Of a stretch of 64,000 nucleotides of DNA, positions 56,257-64,000 are shown one piece after another. The notes beneath the pieces were generated by a model, which had not been told where the DNA came from, searched no databases, and saw only the letters and a list, made by a program, of their open reading frames with translations. How positions within the stretch are numbered: the stretch's first letter is position 1; each line of letters starts with the position of its first letter. A program made the translations under genes and the position numbers. Source of the stretch: Paenibacillus xylanexedens (lineage in GTDB: Bacteria; Bacillota; Bacilli; Paenibacillales; Paenibacillaceae); NCBI RefSeq assembly GCF_007680605.1, contig NZ_VEIO01000001.1, positions 2,485,276 to 2,549,275 of the forward strand, read 5' to 3'.

Positions 56257-57558
56257 TTACTTCAATACCCCCTTGAGTTCATCTAAAGAGTTCACAACAG
56301 TAACACCTTTAGATTTGATTAATTCCAATTTTATCAGATCATTCGGATGTGGATTAGTCAATGGCTTGTCAATATATAAAATGACCTTCTTCTGTTCATA
56401 GTTAAAGAAATCTTGGTGTTTTACATTCACGTATTTATCAAACTGTTCCACATCTGTGATAGCTTTCAATGATTTTTTAACTTCAATAATTTCATGTTTC
56501 GTTACTACGTCAAAATCCCCTGCAGGATTACCATCAGCCCTTTGAATTTTTTGGCTGAAGGCTGTAACTTCCTTACTTTCTCTTACAGCGTAAGCTGCTT
56601 TGGCTTCAGTTGCTTTTCCTGAGTCCTTACTGTTTAACAATTGATCAATGTCTCGATTAATATTTTTGGGATGCTGATCATCCCAATGCAGAACATTTCC
56701 AGCTGGATTAGTATATTTCGTTTTGTTTCCTTCTTTAACTAAACTACCAACATTAGAAGACTGTCCGGTAACGCCAGCATCTTCCTTCTTACCATTTGCT
56801 TTCCTCGCTTCAGCCGCTTCCAAATTCTTTTTAATCTTCGCCACAGCCGGATCAGATGCAGGTAAGCGAAACGGCCCTTTGCGACCCGGTATACTTTCGC
56901 GAACCATCTGGAAAGCCATAACGATCTGGCTGAATTTCAGAGAAGTCAGCATTATCTGAGCATACTTATCAGATACAGGCTCGCCTGTAAAAGGATGTAT
57001 TCTGTTTTCAAAAGCTTTAATTTGCAACGAATTGATATCTTCCCCCGGCTCTTCCACATGACCTGTTGCTTGCATCCGGTTGATATCCAAATGTCCCTGA
57101 TCTTTCTCATAAGCCTGTAGAGACGCTTGATCGGGAACGCCATTCTCGTTTACTGGCATCCACATCAGCCGACCATAGATATTGACTTGTGCCATCCGGT
57201 AGCCTTTATCCTCTGAACCCGCATCACTTGCTGAGCTCTTCATCATTGCTACCGCACCAACAGCACCAATAACACCGCCCAGACTCCCTTTCTCCGCATC
57301 TGCATTCTCAAACCGTGTCGCAATATCCTTCAACTCTTTCGAAGTATACACCATACTCTCCAGTGCTTTCTGTAGTACGGGACGCGACCGCTCAAAATCA
57401 TCATAAAAACGCTCTTGTGTCACACCCATCCACATGGCTTGAAGGAACATCATCTGCCTGGAGAGATTATTTTGGATATGCTCCAATTGCTGCCTCGCCT
57501 GATCCACCTGACTGGATACGTGATGTAACTGCTCAGGTGTTACTTTGATTGTGCTCAT
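56257..57558 (-). CDS. WXG100-headed polymorphic toxin with PD-(D/E)XK-like nuclease domain
   Basis: 433 residues. The N terminus (1-90) is a helical hairpin of the WXG100 type with W43-M-G45 in 'AMWMGVTQERF', a type VII secretion substrate head. A middle region (about 95-260) resembles the pre-toxin segment of such proteins. The C-terminal domain (about 270-433) has 'GDFDVVTKHEIIEVKKSLKA': D350 and E359-x-K361 fit the PD-(D/E)XK nuclease core, followed by 'EQKKVILYIDKP'. It probably cuts nucleic acid of rival cells. No secretion machinery is in the window. Immunity gene follows at once. Confidence 0.8.
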   Translation of the reverse strand: MSTIKVTPEQLHHVSSQVDQARQQLEHIQNNLSRQMMFLQAMWMGVTQERFYDDFERSRPVLQKALESMVYTSKELKDIATRFENADAEKGSLGGVIGAVGAVAMMKSSASDAGSEDKGYRMAQVNIYGRLMWMPVNENGVPDQASLQAYEKDQGHLDINRMQATGHVEEPGEDINSLQIKAFENRIHPFTGEPVSDKYAQIMLTSLKFSQIVMAFQMVRESIPGRKGPFRLPASDPAVAKIKKNLEAAEARKANGKKEDAGVTGQSSNVGSLVKEGNKTKYTNPAGNVLHWDDQHPKNINRDIDQLLNSKDSGKATEAKAAYAVRESKEVTAFSQKIQRADGNPAGDFDVVTKHEIIEVKKSLKAITDVEQFDKYVNVKHQDFFNYEQKKVILYIDKPLTNPHPNDLIKLELIKSKGVTVVNSLDELKGVLK

Positions 57559-58068
57559 CCGTTTTCACCGCTTATTTTGTGTATGATATATCTATGTTAG
57601 CAGAAGTTTAATGGCAATTTCATCCGGCTAACTTCCTGATTTTGATACATTATCCTGCAACAGAGTTAATTACAATCGTGCTCAGGTCTTATACATTTTT
57701 CTTTTTAGTATGAAAACAATCCATCTAACATTTTGTGTAATTTGTGAATATGCTTGACTTCCTTCAACAACAAGAAGTACTATACGATTATGCATATGGA
57801 ATATATTTCAATTTAAACAATAATTTTGTAATTTGAAATCAATGATCGGGCTTTACTTCATATATCACTCCAAACTTGCTAGAGCACTCTAGCCTGCAAT
57901 TTTCTTCCCTCTTCGTGTATCAACAGGAAACAGTAAATATGGGAAGGATCATTCTCATAACGAAAGGAGGATACGTAGGTTTCCATCTGCAAGTTCATTT
58001 TTGTTACGAAAATACATGTATCTTTATCTGCTAGTCTACCCATAACAAGAAAGGTGGAATTGATCTCT
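57559..58068. other. Divergent gap between toxin and DUF4879-like gene
   Basis: About 510 A+T-rich bases that must hold promoters for both flanks. I see no gene, repeat or clear hairpin. Confidence 0.5.
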
Positions 58069-58626
58069 ATGAAAAAATTGTTTAGCTTGGCTCTTATTCT
58101 TGTTTTAGTCTGCTCGTTTAATGTAGCTGTTTTTGCAGAGGCTCAGACGGCTCAACCCAAACCTTTAACGAAAGAAGAAGTGGTGAATTCAAAAGCATTC
58201 CGTGAAGCTGTAGCGGCAGCCAAAGCGGAATTGAAAGCACAAAAAGACAATGGCGGCCCTGTGCTGCATGCACCTGCGCCAAAGGTATCTCACATTAATT
58301 TGTATGCTGTCGTTTCTCCTAACGGCGGACAAGAGATTTATGGGTACAAAAACAATCCGCTCTCCACTGCTAACGATCACGGTGGAAATTGGATACAGTG
58401 TATTACGTTCCAGATCGGTTATGACAGCTCTCACTTCGGCACACTCGCAGGAAATAAAATGACAAACAATTGGTCTGAACCTATTGATCTGGACGGTGAT
58501 CGTGTTATAGATGCCTGGGCTCATTCTTGGGTTTATGAGGCACCTAGTACGGGTGGGCAATTCGTAGGAACGGTGTATTCTATTAATATTCCAACACAGT
58601 GGACCGCTTGGATTAATGTTCGTTAA
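58069..58626 (+). CDS. Secreted DUF4879 (YolA-like) protein
   Basis: 185 residues from the ATG at 58069 (AAGGTGG upstream). Signal peptide 'KKLFSLALILVLVCSF ... AEA'. The mature part has 'HINLYAVVSPNGGQEIYG', 'WIQCITFQIGYDSSHFG' and 'DLDGDRVIDAWAHSW', which recall YolA of the SP-beta prophage (DUF4879). One mature Cys. The function of the family is unknown. It is the only plus-strand gene in the toxin island. Confidence 0.65.
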   Translation: MKKLFSLALILVLVCSFNVAVFAEAQTAQPKPLTKEEVVNSKAFREAVAAAKAELKAQKDNGGPVLHAPAPKVSHINLYAVVSPNGGQEIYGYKNNPLSTANDHGGNWIQCITFQIGYDSSHFGTLAGNKMTNNWSEPIDLDGDRVIDAWAHSWVYEAPSTGGQFVGTVYSINIPTQWTAWINVR

Positions 58627-58807
58627 GTTCTAAGGCCCAACCTACAAAAGCTCGATCTTCTTTTTTATGTAACTATGCCTAAGTACGATGATACTGCGTC
58701 TGTTTCTTCTTTTAACAATTGAATTAGGACATCATCTTCAGAACAAGTTTTGAAGATGGCTCTCACAAATTTAAAATTACGCAGCATAAAGTATCATCAA
58801 ATGAAAA

Positions 58808-58861
58808 AAACTGTACCCGTAAAGAGACATTGTAAAACGTCTACTTTACAGGGTACAGTTC
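58808..58861 (-). terminator. Terminator closing the toxin-immunity array
   Basis: AACTGTACCCtGTAAAG / CTTTACGGGTACAGTT on the minus strand, followed by TTTTTTTCAT. Confidence 0.8.
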
Positions 58862-58901
58862 ACTTCCCTAATCCATCGATGTTCTGATATTGTTCCTCCG
58901 A

Positions 58902-59024
58902 TTAATATTCCATTTTGATTTCTTCCCAATCACCCTGACTCTTTATCTCGTACGTAATATAACCTTCAGTTAAATACCTATTTTTTAGTATCTTACTTTG
59001 CGTCTGACTTACTTCATCTTTATT
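58902..59024 (-). pseudogene. 41-codon open remnant after the Imm8-like gene
   Basis: Frame without start reading 'NKDEVSQTQSKILKNRYLTE' and 'GYITYEIKSQGDWEEIKMEY' to a TAA at 58902. It begins right at the end of the Imm8-like gene, one frame away. Either that gene lost a C-terminal extension by frameshift or this is the tail of a displaced module. Confidence 0.4.
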
Positions 59025-59463
59025 CTAAATCTTGACTCTCTTCCTTGTGTCTTCTAATCATTTCAAGAAGTTCTTCTTCACTATTCAAACGAATGGAATC
59101 CGTATATTCCCATCTGAAATATGGAGTGAGACTATTAGCTACTTCTTCCCATGTCTCCCTTTGATGTTTGACAAGTATCTGTTCTATCTTTCTAGTAATC
59201 ATTTCAAAATCTAACCTATTTACGATAAAATACTTTGATCCTGATATAATATCTACTCCATCTCTAAGTTCTCTTTCGAGCGCTTTCGGAGTTATAATTC
59301 CAAAATCAAAATTATCTTCTCCATCAGAATCCTCAGTTCCGATGCATGCTGTACCTGACAAATAAAAGTCGTCTCCAATGTCTTCAGTTTCTGTAAATTG
59401 TAATTTTCCATGAATATTAGGATTTCCTGTAATGATGAGATCTTTCAATACTGGTTTGATCAC
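59020..59463 (-). CDS. Imm8-family immunity protein
   Basis: 147 residues. It follows the Imm8 pattern: 'GDDFYLSGTACIGTEDSDGE', 'DNFDFGIITPKALERELRDG', then a helix and 'WEEVANSLTPYFRWEYTDSI'. Acidic, cytoplasmic. No toxin directly precedes it; the gene before is another immunity gene. It is therefore an orphan left in the array. GGTGT-type RBS. Confidence 0.65.
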   Translation of the reverse strand: MIKPVLKDLIITGNPNIHGKLQFTETEDIGDDFYLSGTACIGTEDSDGEDNFDFGIITPKALERELRDGVDIISGSKYFIVNRLDFEMITRKIEQILVKHQRETWEEVANSLTPYFRWEYTDSIRLNSEEELLEMIRRHKEESQDLE

Positions 59464-59566
59464 GTTAGTACACCTCTTTAATCAAATAATAATCTGCTAT
59501 TTTATTTAGTTTATCAAAATCCACTCTTTCTTTTTTACCGTTTGGTACTGGGTGAGAGTAAAATAA

Positions 59567-59593
59567 AGACCTTGGGGATCAGCGCCCCAAAGT
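59567..59593 (-). terminator. Terminator after the WapI-like gene
   Basis: GACTTtGGGG / CCCCAAGGTC hairpin with CGCTGAT loop, then TTTATTTTAC on the minus strand. Confidence 0.7.
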
Positions 59594-59600
59594 CAATTTC

Positions 59601-60071
59601 TTAATTAACAATCTGATTTAGCTCTAGTTCAAGAGTGCCTCTGAATTCTGTTAATGATTCAACTGAAACACTAAATCTAAATCCCCTCTGAACGTTCTGA
59701 ATCTCTCCGTTTGTTCTAGATGTTTCAAATGTCCAAATAGTACATTCAATAAGTTCATCTTCTTTTAGATGAAAAAATTCTAATTCATAATAAAACTCAT
59801 AAGTTGATATTGCTACCTTTTCAAAATCCTTCTTTGAATGAATATTTTCAATTATCACTCTTAGCTTTGATAACATCAGATTAATCTCATACATATTTAG
59901 AGAAGGTGCTACTTCCGGATAGATTTTATATGATTTATCATATACTCTTATTTCAAAATCAATTGGTATCCAGTTATTTATTTCATCGTCATAGCTCTTT
60001 ATTACTTTGCGGCGTTGATGAAAAGATAAATTCAAACTGTTTTTTCCCGATACATCTAACAACCTAGCCAT
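59601..60071 (-). CDS. WapI-like immunity protein
   Basis: 156 residues. 'NWIPIDFEIRVYDKSYKIYP' and 'LNMYEINLMLSKLRVIIENI' recall the WapI-type immunity family, with a later beta-rich half ('YEFYYELEFFHLKEDELIEC', 'FRFSVSVESLTEFRGTLELE'). It starts 18 bp after the stop of the broken toxin fragment at 60090, so it is that module's cognate immunity gene and is itself intact. Confidence 0.6.
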   Translation of the reverse strand: MARLLDVSGKNSLNLSFHQRRKVIKSYDDEINNWIPIDFEIRVYDKSYKIYPEVAPSLNMYEINLMLSKLRVIIENIHSKKDFEKVAISTYEFYYELEFFHLKEDELIECTIWTFETSRTNGEIQNVQRGFRFSVSVESLTEFRGTLELELNQIVN

Positions 60072-60089
60072 CCTACACCTCCCTTTTTA

Positions 60090-60700
60090 TTAAAATGGAT
60101 TCCCTGAATATCCACCGTTGTTATTTAGCATTCTTTCAACAGCCGACCAGTTTTGCAGTATATTGCCTCCTTTTGCGCCTCCAATTACAGAGACAATATT
60201 ATTAGAACCGTCAAGTATTACTACATGGTAACCATCGTTTTTCCGTAAACATATACGGTCTTTCCTCCTGGTTGATATACTTTATCCGACCAATTATCAA
60301 CTATATTATCCACCCTTTCAGGCGTATATCCACGTCTATTCGCTTGTAGAGCACCATGCTCTGTGAATTTCCTTCCCCCATTTGTAAGCGACCCAGCTTC
60401 ACAATTCGTATTATGTACCCAAATACCCAAATCCGTTACATAATACGATGGTAGTCAGCAACCGTAAAGTTATAAACCGTAACTTTTTTCTTCTAGTTTA
60501 ACGAACTCTACCTGAACAATCGTCAGGTGGCTTCCATTAGCCTTCTGGAGTTTATCGCCCGCTTGAAGTTCATCAGCGAAGACCCACCCTTTACCTTCCA
60601 CCCAAAACGGATGATTGTATGTCGTCTCGATGATTTGCTCCCCAACATGCAACTTAATAATATCATCACGTTGGTTGCGGTATAAAGCTGCGCGCCTTCC
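60090..60700 (-). pseudogene. Broken Rhs/WapA C-terminal module: Hint fragment plus DUF4258-like toxin
   Basis: Minus-strand fragments in different frames. 'HVGEQIIETTYNHPFWVEGK' to 'QVEFVKLE' is a Hint (pretoxin) piece almost identical to the one at 61.7-61.9 kb. After a frameshift comes 'VTVYNFTVADYH', after another 'TDLGIWVHNTNC'-like sequence. Then the toxin 'RKFTEHGALQANRRGYTPER' and 'VYQPGGKTVYVYGK', and a third frameshift in an A5 run (near 60238) before 'DGYHVVILDGSNNIVSVIGG' to 'GYSGNPF' at 60090. The toxin part looks like a small BECR/DUF4258-type RNase. The 5' Rhs body is missing. Confidence 0.75.
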
Positions 60701-60785
60701 TGTTCACCCTCTCTATCGGAACAGGGTATTTTACAGTTGCGATTCATTTTTGGAAAAATCGTGAGAAAGCGAAGATAACAAAAAA

Positions 60786-60823
60786 CAGGTTGATTATGGT
60801 GGTATCTGACCATAATCAACCTG
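60786..60823 (-). terminator. Strong terminator just upstream of the broken module
   Basis: Perfect 14-bp stem CAGGTTGATTATGG / CCATAATCAACCTG, ten-base loop, followed by TTTTTTG on the minus strand. It would stop transcripts before the broken module. 60824-61000 has nothing I recognise. Confidence 0.8.
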
Positions 60824-61000
60824 CCCAACGTAACGGAATACCGCTATTTAGGGTATATAATTCAAGCATTGCATGTGCATACAGAGGCATATTATGAGGA
60901 TTATTATACGGGGGTGATATAGGTTAAGTTCTTTCGAGTCTTGTCGCCCGATTCATTCGGCACTAATGGGGGAAAATTCACAATTATCTTTAATCATAAC

Positions 61001-61036
61001 AAAAAAAGGGTGGTGACTTATAACAGTCACCCCCTC
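61001..61036 (-). terminator. Terminator after the 110-residue immunity gene
   Basis: GGGGGTGACT / AGTCACCACCC stem followed by TTTTTTTG on the minus strand. Confidence 0.85.
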
Positions 61037-61040
61037 TTAT

Positions 61041-61373
61041 TCAGTACATTAGAAAATTAGTATCATAGATTTCTCCATCTAAAGAAAACAGTAACCTATA
61101 CTCTCCTACAACTTTACCTTTGTATTCAATCCATAAGTGGGTAACCAAATGATTGTAATTGAATTCCGGGAAATTCTTGAACTCAATTGATACTTTTTTT
61201 ATATAATAATCCAAATATGCTTCCTTAAAATCCCCAAAATATGAGCGAAACTCATCCTCCTGTTCAACCTTATAATTATTAAATTCTTTCAAAAAATGTT
61301 CCTTAGTTTTTTTCTCAACTTGCCACTGATTTATTATATCTTTTAATGAGTCAATTCGAAAAATAGTCAACAC
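61041..61373 (-). CDS. Probable immunity protein of the intact-looking Rhs module
   Basis: 110 residues, starting eight bases after the toxin stop. 'EEFRSYFGDFKEAYLDYYIK'-like helix (here 'DEFRSYFGDFKEAYLDYYIK') and a beta-rich end 'THLWIEYKGKVVGEYRLLFS'. No family recognised. Cognate immunity role inferred from position. Confidence 0.6.
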   Translation of the reverse strand: MLTIFRIDSLKDIINQWQVEKKTKEHFLKEFNNYKVEQEDEFRSYFGDFKEAYLDYYIKKVSIEFKNFPEFNYNHLVTHLWIEYKGKVVGEYRLLFSLDGEIYDTNFLMY

Positions 61374-61381
61374 CCCACTAA

Positions 61382-62500
61382 TTAATGAGATTTTACAAAT
61401 TTTGTAAACATAATATGTCCTGTCTTCTCATCGTAATTTCCATAGACTCTGGCATTCCCATATTTACCTACGATCTTAATCTCATATTGATAATACGTAT
61501 TGCCGATTTTTTCACCACTTCCAGATAGCCTCTTTATACCGTTAGAACCTTTACTATCATTTACAAAGCCTTTATTCATAGCATCACCGAATTTTTTTGC
61601 CGCTTCTTTGCCGAGGGATTTTTGTATGTCTTCATGAACATCTCTTTGTATCCAACCTTTAGGACAATTCGTATTATGCACCCAAATCCCTAAATCTGTC
61701 ACATAATACGTATGGAAGTCCTCAACCGTGAAGTTATATACTGTTACTGGCTTATCTAGTTTAACGAACTCTACCTGATCAATCGTCAGGTGGCTTCCAT
61801 CAGCCTTCTGAAGTTTATCGCCCGCTTGAAGTTCATCAGCGAAAACCCACTCTTTTCCTTCCACCCAAAACGGATGATTGTATGTCGTCTCGATGATTTG
61901 CTCCCCAACATGCAACTTAATAATATCATCACGTTGGTTGCGGTACAAAGCCGTTACTTCCTTGTAAGCCAGTTCACCATCAGGGTTATTCTCATCCTTG
62001 GCGAGAAGCTTATCTCCGACTTCGATGTCTTCGATATTCTTCTCCCCTTCGTCTGTTAGAACTTTAGTCCCAGCAACAAAGCAATTACAACCTTTTGATG
62101 CAGGAGCTTTCGTTTTACCTGCAGTTTTCCCACTGCCCTTAGAAGCCGCACCTGAAACATTCCCCATGGCAAGTATTGCAAGATATTCTGCTGATTTCCC
62201 TTTGATCAACTCACTTACTAACTGTTCAGTTGCCCAGCTGACATTACCTGCAGACTTAGAATAGGAACTCTTACCCAATGCCATATCATACAAGTAATTA
62301 AACCGATTTTTATATAGAAAAGAATTAAAGTCATAACGATCTCGTATTGTACTTTTATACAGGCTATACTGTGAACTAGCTTTTCCTCTAGCTTCCTTAA
62401 GCAAATATCTGAGCTCTGTTGCATAGTAAGGCTCTGCCATATGACCACTCGGATCTACATACCTTAAAGGATTATTATTCACATACGAATATAGATTCAA
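61382..62500 (-). CDS. Orphan Rhs/WapA C-terminal toxin with Hint pretoxin domain
   Basis: 372 residues from a TTG at 62500. It opens in the Rhs core signature 'NLYSYVNNNPLRYVDPSGH', whose frame continues upstream ('ARFIGEDTYEGELNDPLS') before a frameshift near 62560. A variable segment leads to a Hint domain (about 138-278: 'CFVAGTKVLTDEGEKNIEDI', 'HVGEQIIETTYNHPFW', 'TDLGIWVHNTNC'), probably self-cleaving to release the toxin. The last ~93 residues are the toxin ('YYQYEIKIVGKYGNARVYGN', 'GHIMFTKFVKSH'), RelE/BECR-like in appearance. The Rhs body is lacking and there is no RBS, so it is likely silent unless recombined onto a full wapA/rhs gene. Confidence 0.75.
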   Translation of the reverse strand: MNLYSYVNNNPLRYVDPSGHMAEPYYATELRYLLKEARGKASSQYSLYKSTIRDRYDFNSFLYKNRFNYLYDMALGKSSYSKSAGNVSWATEQLVSELIKGKSAEYLAILAMGNVSGAASKGSGKTAGKTKAPASKGCNCFVAGTKVLTDEGEKNIEDIEVGDKLLAKDENNPDGELAYKEVTALYRNQRDDIIKLHVGEQIIETTYNHPFWVEGKEWVFADELQAGDKLQKADGSHLTIDQVEFVKLDKPVTVYNFTVEDFHTYYVTDLGIWVHNTNCPKGWIQRDVHEDIQKSLGKEAAKKFGDAMNKGFVNDSKGSNGIKRLSGSGEKIGNTYYQYEIKIVGKYGNARVYGNYDEKTGHIMFTKFVKSH

Positions 62501-62600
62501 ACTCAGTGGATCGTTGAGTTCTCCTTCATACGTATCCTCACCGATGAAACGGGCCCCTGTGCATCCTTTAAACTGTATATCTTTCCGCCAAGTTGTTGAG

Positions 62601-62941
62601 ACAGGGATTTACTAAATTTCTTACAATAATAAAAGGGTCGTGAACAATGTATTCTAAGTATATTTAAATAGTATTTCTATATAAGATCATTTGGAATCTG
62701 GATATACTGATCTTTATAACCCTATTACGATATTAAAATTACCATTCTTATCATAAAGCAAGCTATAAACCATTGCTAAAAAAACATGCTTCTCCATTTT
62801 AAACCTCAAGCATACTTCAAATCCTCTACTATGACATAAAAAAGAAGGGAATTCCTTGGAATTCCCCAATGATTAAAACTAGTTATAATTTGCAAATCAA
62901 CAACATAAATCATAATATTTAAGTGAAACTTATACTCTTCT
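62601..62941. other. Gap with terminator at 62838-62867
   Basis: The remnant 'KSLSQQLGGKIYSLKDA' of the Rhs core lies at about 62560-62620 in another frame. At 62838-62867 GGGGAATTCC / GGAATTCCC is followed by TTCTTTTTTT on the minus strand, ending the DUF7674 gene unit. Otherwise empty. Confidence 0.65.
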
Positions 62942-63313
62942 CTATGAAAAATATTTCCCTGAATGCAGATCTTCTATTTCTTGAGACAGCTTTTTAGTAT
63001 ATGGCTTCATATAACGCTTCGCTTGCTCCAAAACATGTATATCACCACCAATATTATACAATATTGTAGTGGATAATACTTGCACAATATAAATTTCCGT
63101 TTGAGTAGCCATCCATTCAAAAAAAATGAAAAACTTCTCAATTTGTTTTATATCACTATTTTCACGAAGCAAATCTTCAACATGTTTAGATACTTCATCA
63201 CCAAAAAACACATGTGCTAGAAACTCTTGATTAAAATCTAAGTGCTCTATATAACAATCATGAAATTCAGGGAACAATTTCAGAAAATGATTTACTAAAA
63301 TGTCATTTTCCAT
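62942..63313 (-). CDS. DUF7674-like immunity protein
   Basis: 123 residues from the ATG at 63313 (AGGAGG upstream). All-helical pattern 'FFGDEVSKHVEDLLRENSDI', 'KFFIFFEWMATQTEIYIVQV', 'EQAKRYMKPYTKKLSQEIED', like the DUF7674 family found next to Rhs/LXG toxins. It begins 11 bases after the toxin stop, so it is the probable antidote of that toxin. Confidence 0.6.
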   Translation of the reverse strand: MENDILVNHFLKLFPEFHDCYIEHLDFNQEFLAHVFFGDEVSKHVEDLLRENSDIKQIEKFFIFFEWMATQTEIYIVQVLSTTILYNIGGDIHVLEQAKRYMKPYTKKLSQEIEDLHSGKYFS

Positions 63314-63324
63314 TTGCCATCCTC

Positions 63325-64000
63325 CTATTTTGCATTCAAAGCCTTTTTCAAATCATTGTAAATCGCATTTGCAAGAGCATAATCATTCTCATCCAATTTA
63401 CCAGAAGCCATAATCTTCTGTAGATTTCTTAGTCTCTCTTTAGCTTTATTGATATGATCTGTCTGTCCCAGCGATAAACCATATCTAATTTGTTTCCTAA
63501 CAAAATCAGCTGTACCACCATTACCTATAAAACCTGGTTTCTCAGGTCTCCATAGCTGATTAATTACCTCTTTTAATTTCGGATTCTGGGCAGAGTCCTT
63601 CAGAAGTTCTCCAATATGACCCGTTTTTTTACTAGAGAGTAAAGTTGAAAACTCAATTGCTCTTTCTATTTCCCTACCTGATGATGAGGCAAGTTTATAA
63701 AACAACTTTCCACCTTATTACAAACTTAGATATAGGTATAAAGTTAGCAGCAGCAAGGGTTTTACTGAAAGTTGAAGCATTTGCATCACGAATTGTGTTG
63801 ATATCATCCACAATCATAAAATTCGCTACTGCCATAGATGCTTTTAGCGTACCAGAGTAAAACTCATTCCAGCAAGTTTTTATACCAACATTCGTACAAT
63901 GATTTATAATCTGACGATTTGTGTAGCCCGTGCCTGTAGGAAAAAGTCTATGCCCACTCGGATCAACATATTTCAAAGGATTGTTGTTAACATAAGAATA
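63325..64000 (-). pseudogene. Rhs/WapA C-terminal toxin, frameshifted and cut by the window edge
   Basis: At the right edge the frame reads 'YSYVNNNPLKYVDPSGHR', the Rhs core end, then a variable segment ('TNRQIINHCTNVGIKTCWNE' to 'NFIPISKFVI'). An extra base near 63712-63719 stops it, and the adjoining frame continues 'GGKLFYKLASSSGREIERAI' with the toxin part 'NQLWRPEKPGFIGNGGTADF', ending 'YALANAIYNDLKKALNAK' at 63325. The 'GNGGTADFVRKQI' stretch resembles nuclease-toxin tails of this kind. The Rhs body probably lies beyond the window. Confidence 0.7.

Noticed and set aside
60700..61000. Possible insertion sequence remnant
   Set aside because: An inverted repeat is present, but no transposase fragment, terminal repeats or target duplication could be seen.

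Overview
The window reads as a chromosome segment of a Paenibacillus-like, spore-forming, facultatively anaerobic Firmicute. The evidence is a spore photoproduct lyase, a B. subtilis-type Fnr with a C-terminal cysteine cluster, YodB, Amj, YdaT and Zur homologues, a T-box leader, strong AGGAGG ribosome binding sites and secreted proteins with copper-amine-oxidase-like N domains. I found no rRNA, tRNA, CRISPR array or intact insertion sequence.

Layout. 1-12.5 kb holds a secreted glycosidase-like protein (cut by the left edge), mntR, splB, ccdA, a zinc uptake operon (znuA-znuC-znuB) with a consensus promoter and probable Zur box, metS behind a T-box, zur-yidD and a large surface protein. 12.8-21 kb is an anaerobic fermentation block: pflA-pflB, adhE and fnr, with FNR-type palindromes before pflB (two), adhE and fnr. 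Between pflB and adhE lie a MITE-like element and a 130-bp tandem repeat array. 21-31 kb has a DUF4430 lipoprotein, a YodB-like regulator, a ThuA/isomerase/dehydrogenase sugar cluster with a divergent AraC regulator, a second dehydrogenase, a TVP38-family membrane protein and a MsrA-MsrB fusion. 31-46 kb has a TetR-controlled exporter, amj, a ydaT homologue, a YitT-family protein, a second MITE-like copy, a TIR-like (Cap12-type) protein with a small overlapping partner, cysK, a DinG-type helicase, catalase and a secreted family 9 pectate lyase.

From about 46 kb the DNA is visibly more A+T rich and looks like an acquired conflict island. It starts with a small Xre regulator divergent from a DUF6809 gene. 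Next is a four-gene, translationally overlapping type I restriction operon, hsdR-hsdS-(PrrC-like ATPase)-hsdM. A WXG100-headed polymorphic toxin with PD-(D/E)XK-type residues follows, with immunity-like genes. The window ends in an eroding row of Rhs/WapA C-terminal toxin-immunity modules that runs off the right edge. Several modules carry single-base frameshifts.

The most interesting systems are the restriction operon with an embedded candidate anticodon nuclease, and the TIR-like protein with its partner. The two 150-bp elements, whose inner hairpin is preserved by compensatory changes, also stand out. All functional calls come from sequence reading and remembered family features; no search was run.
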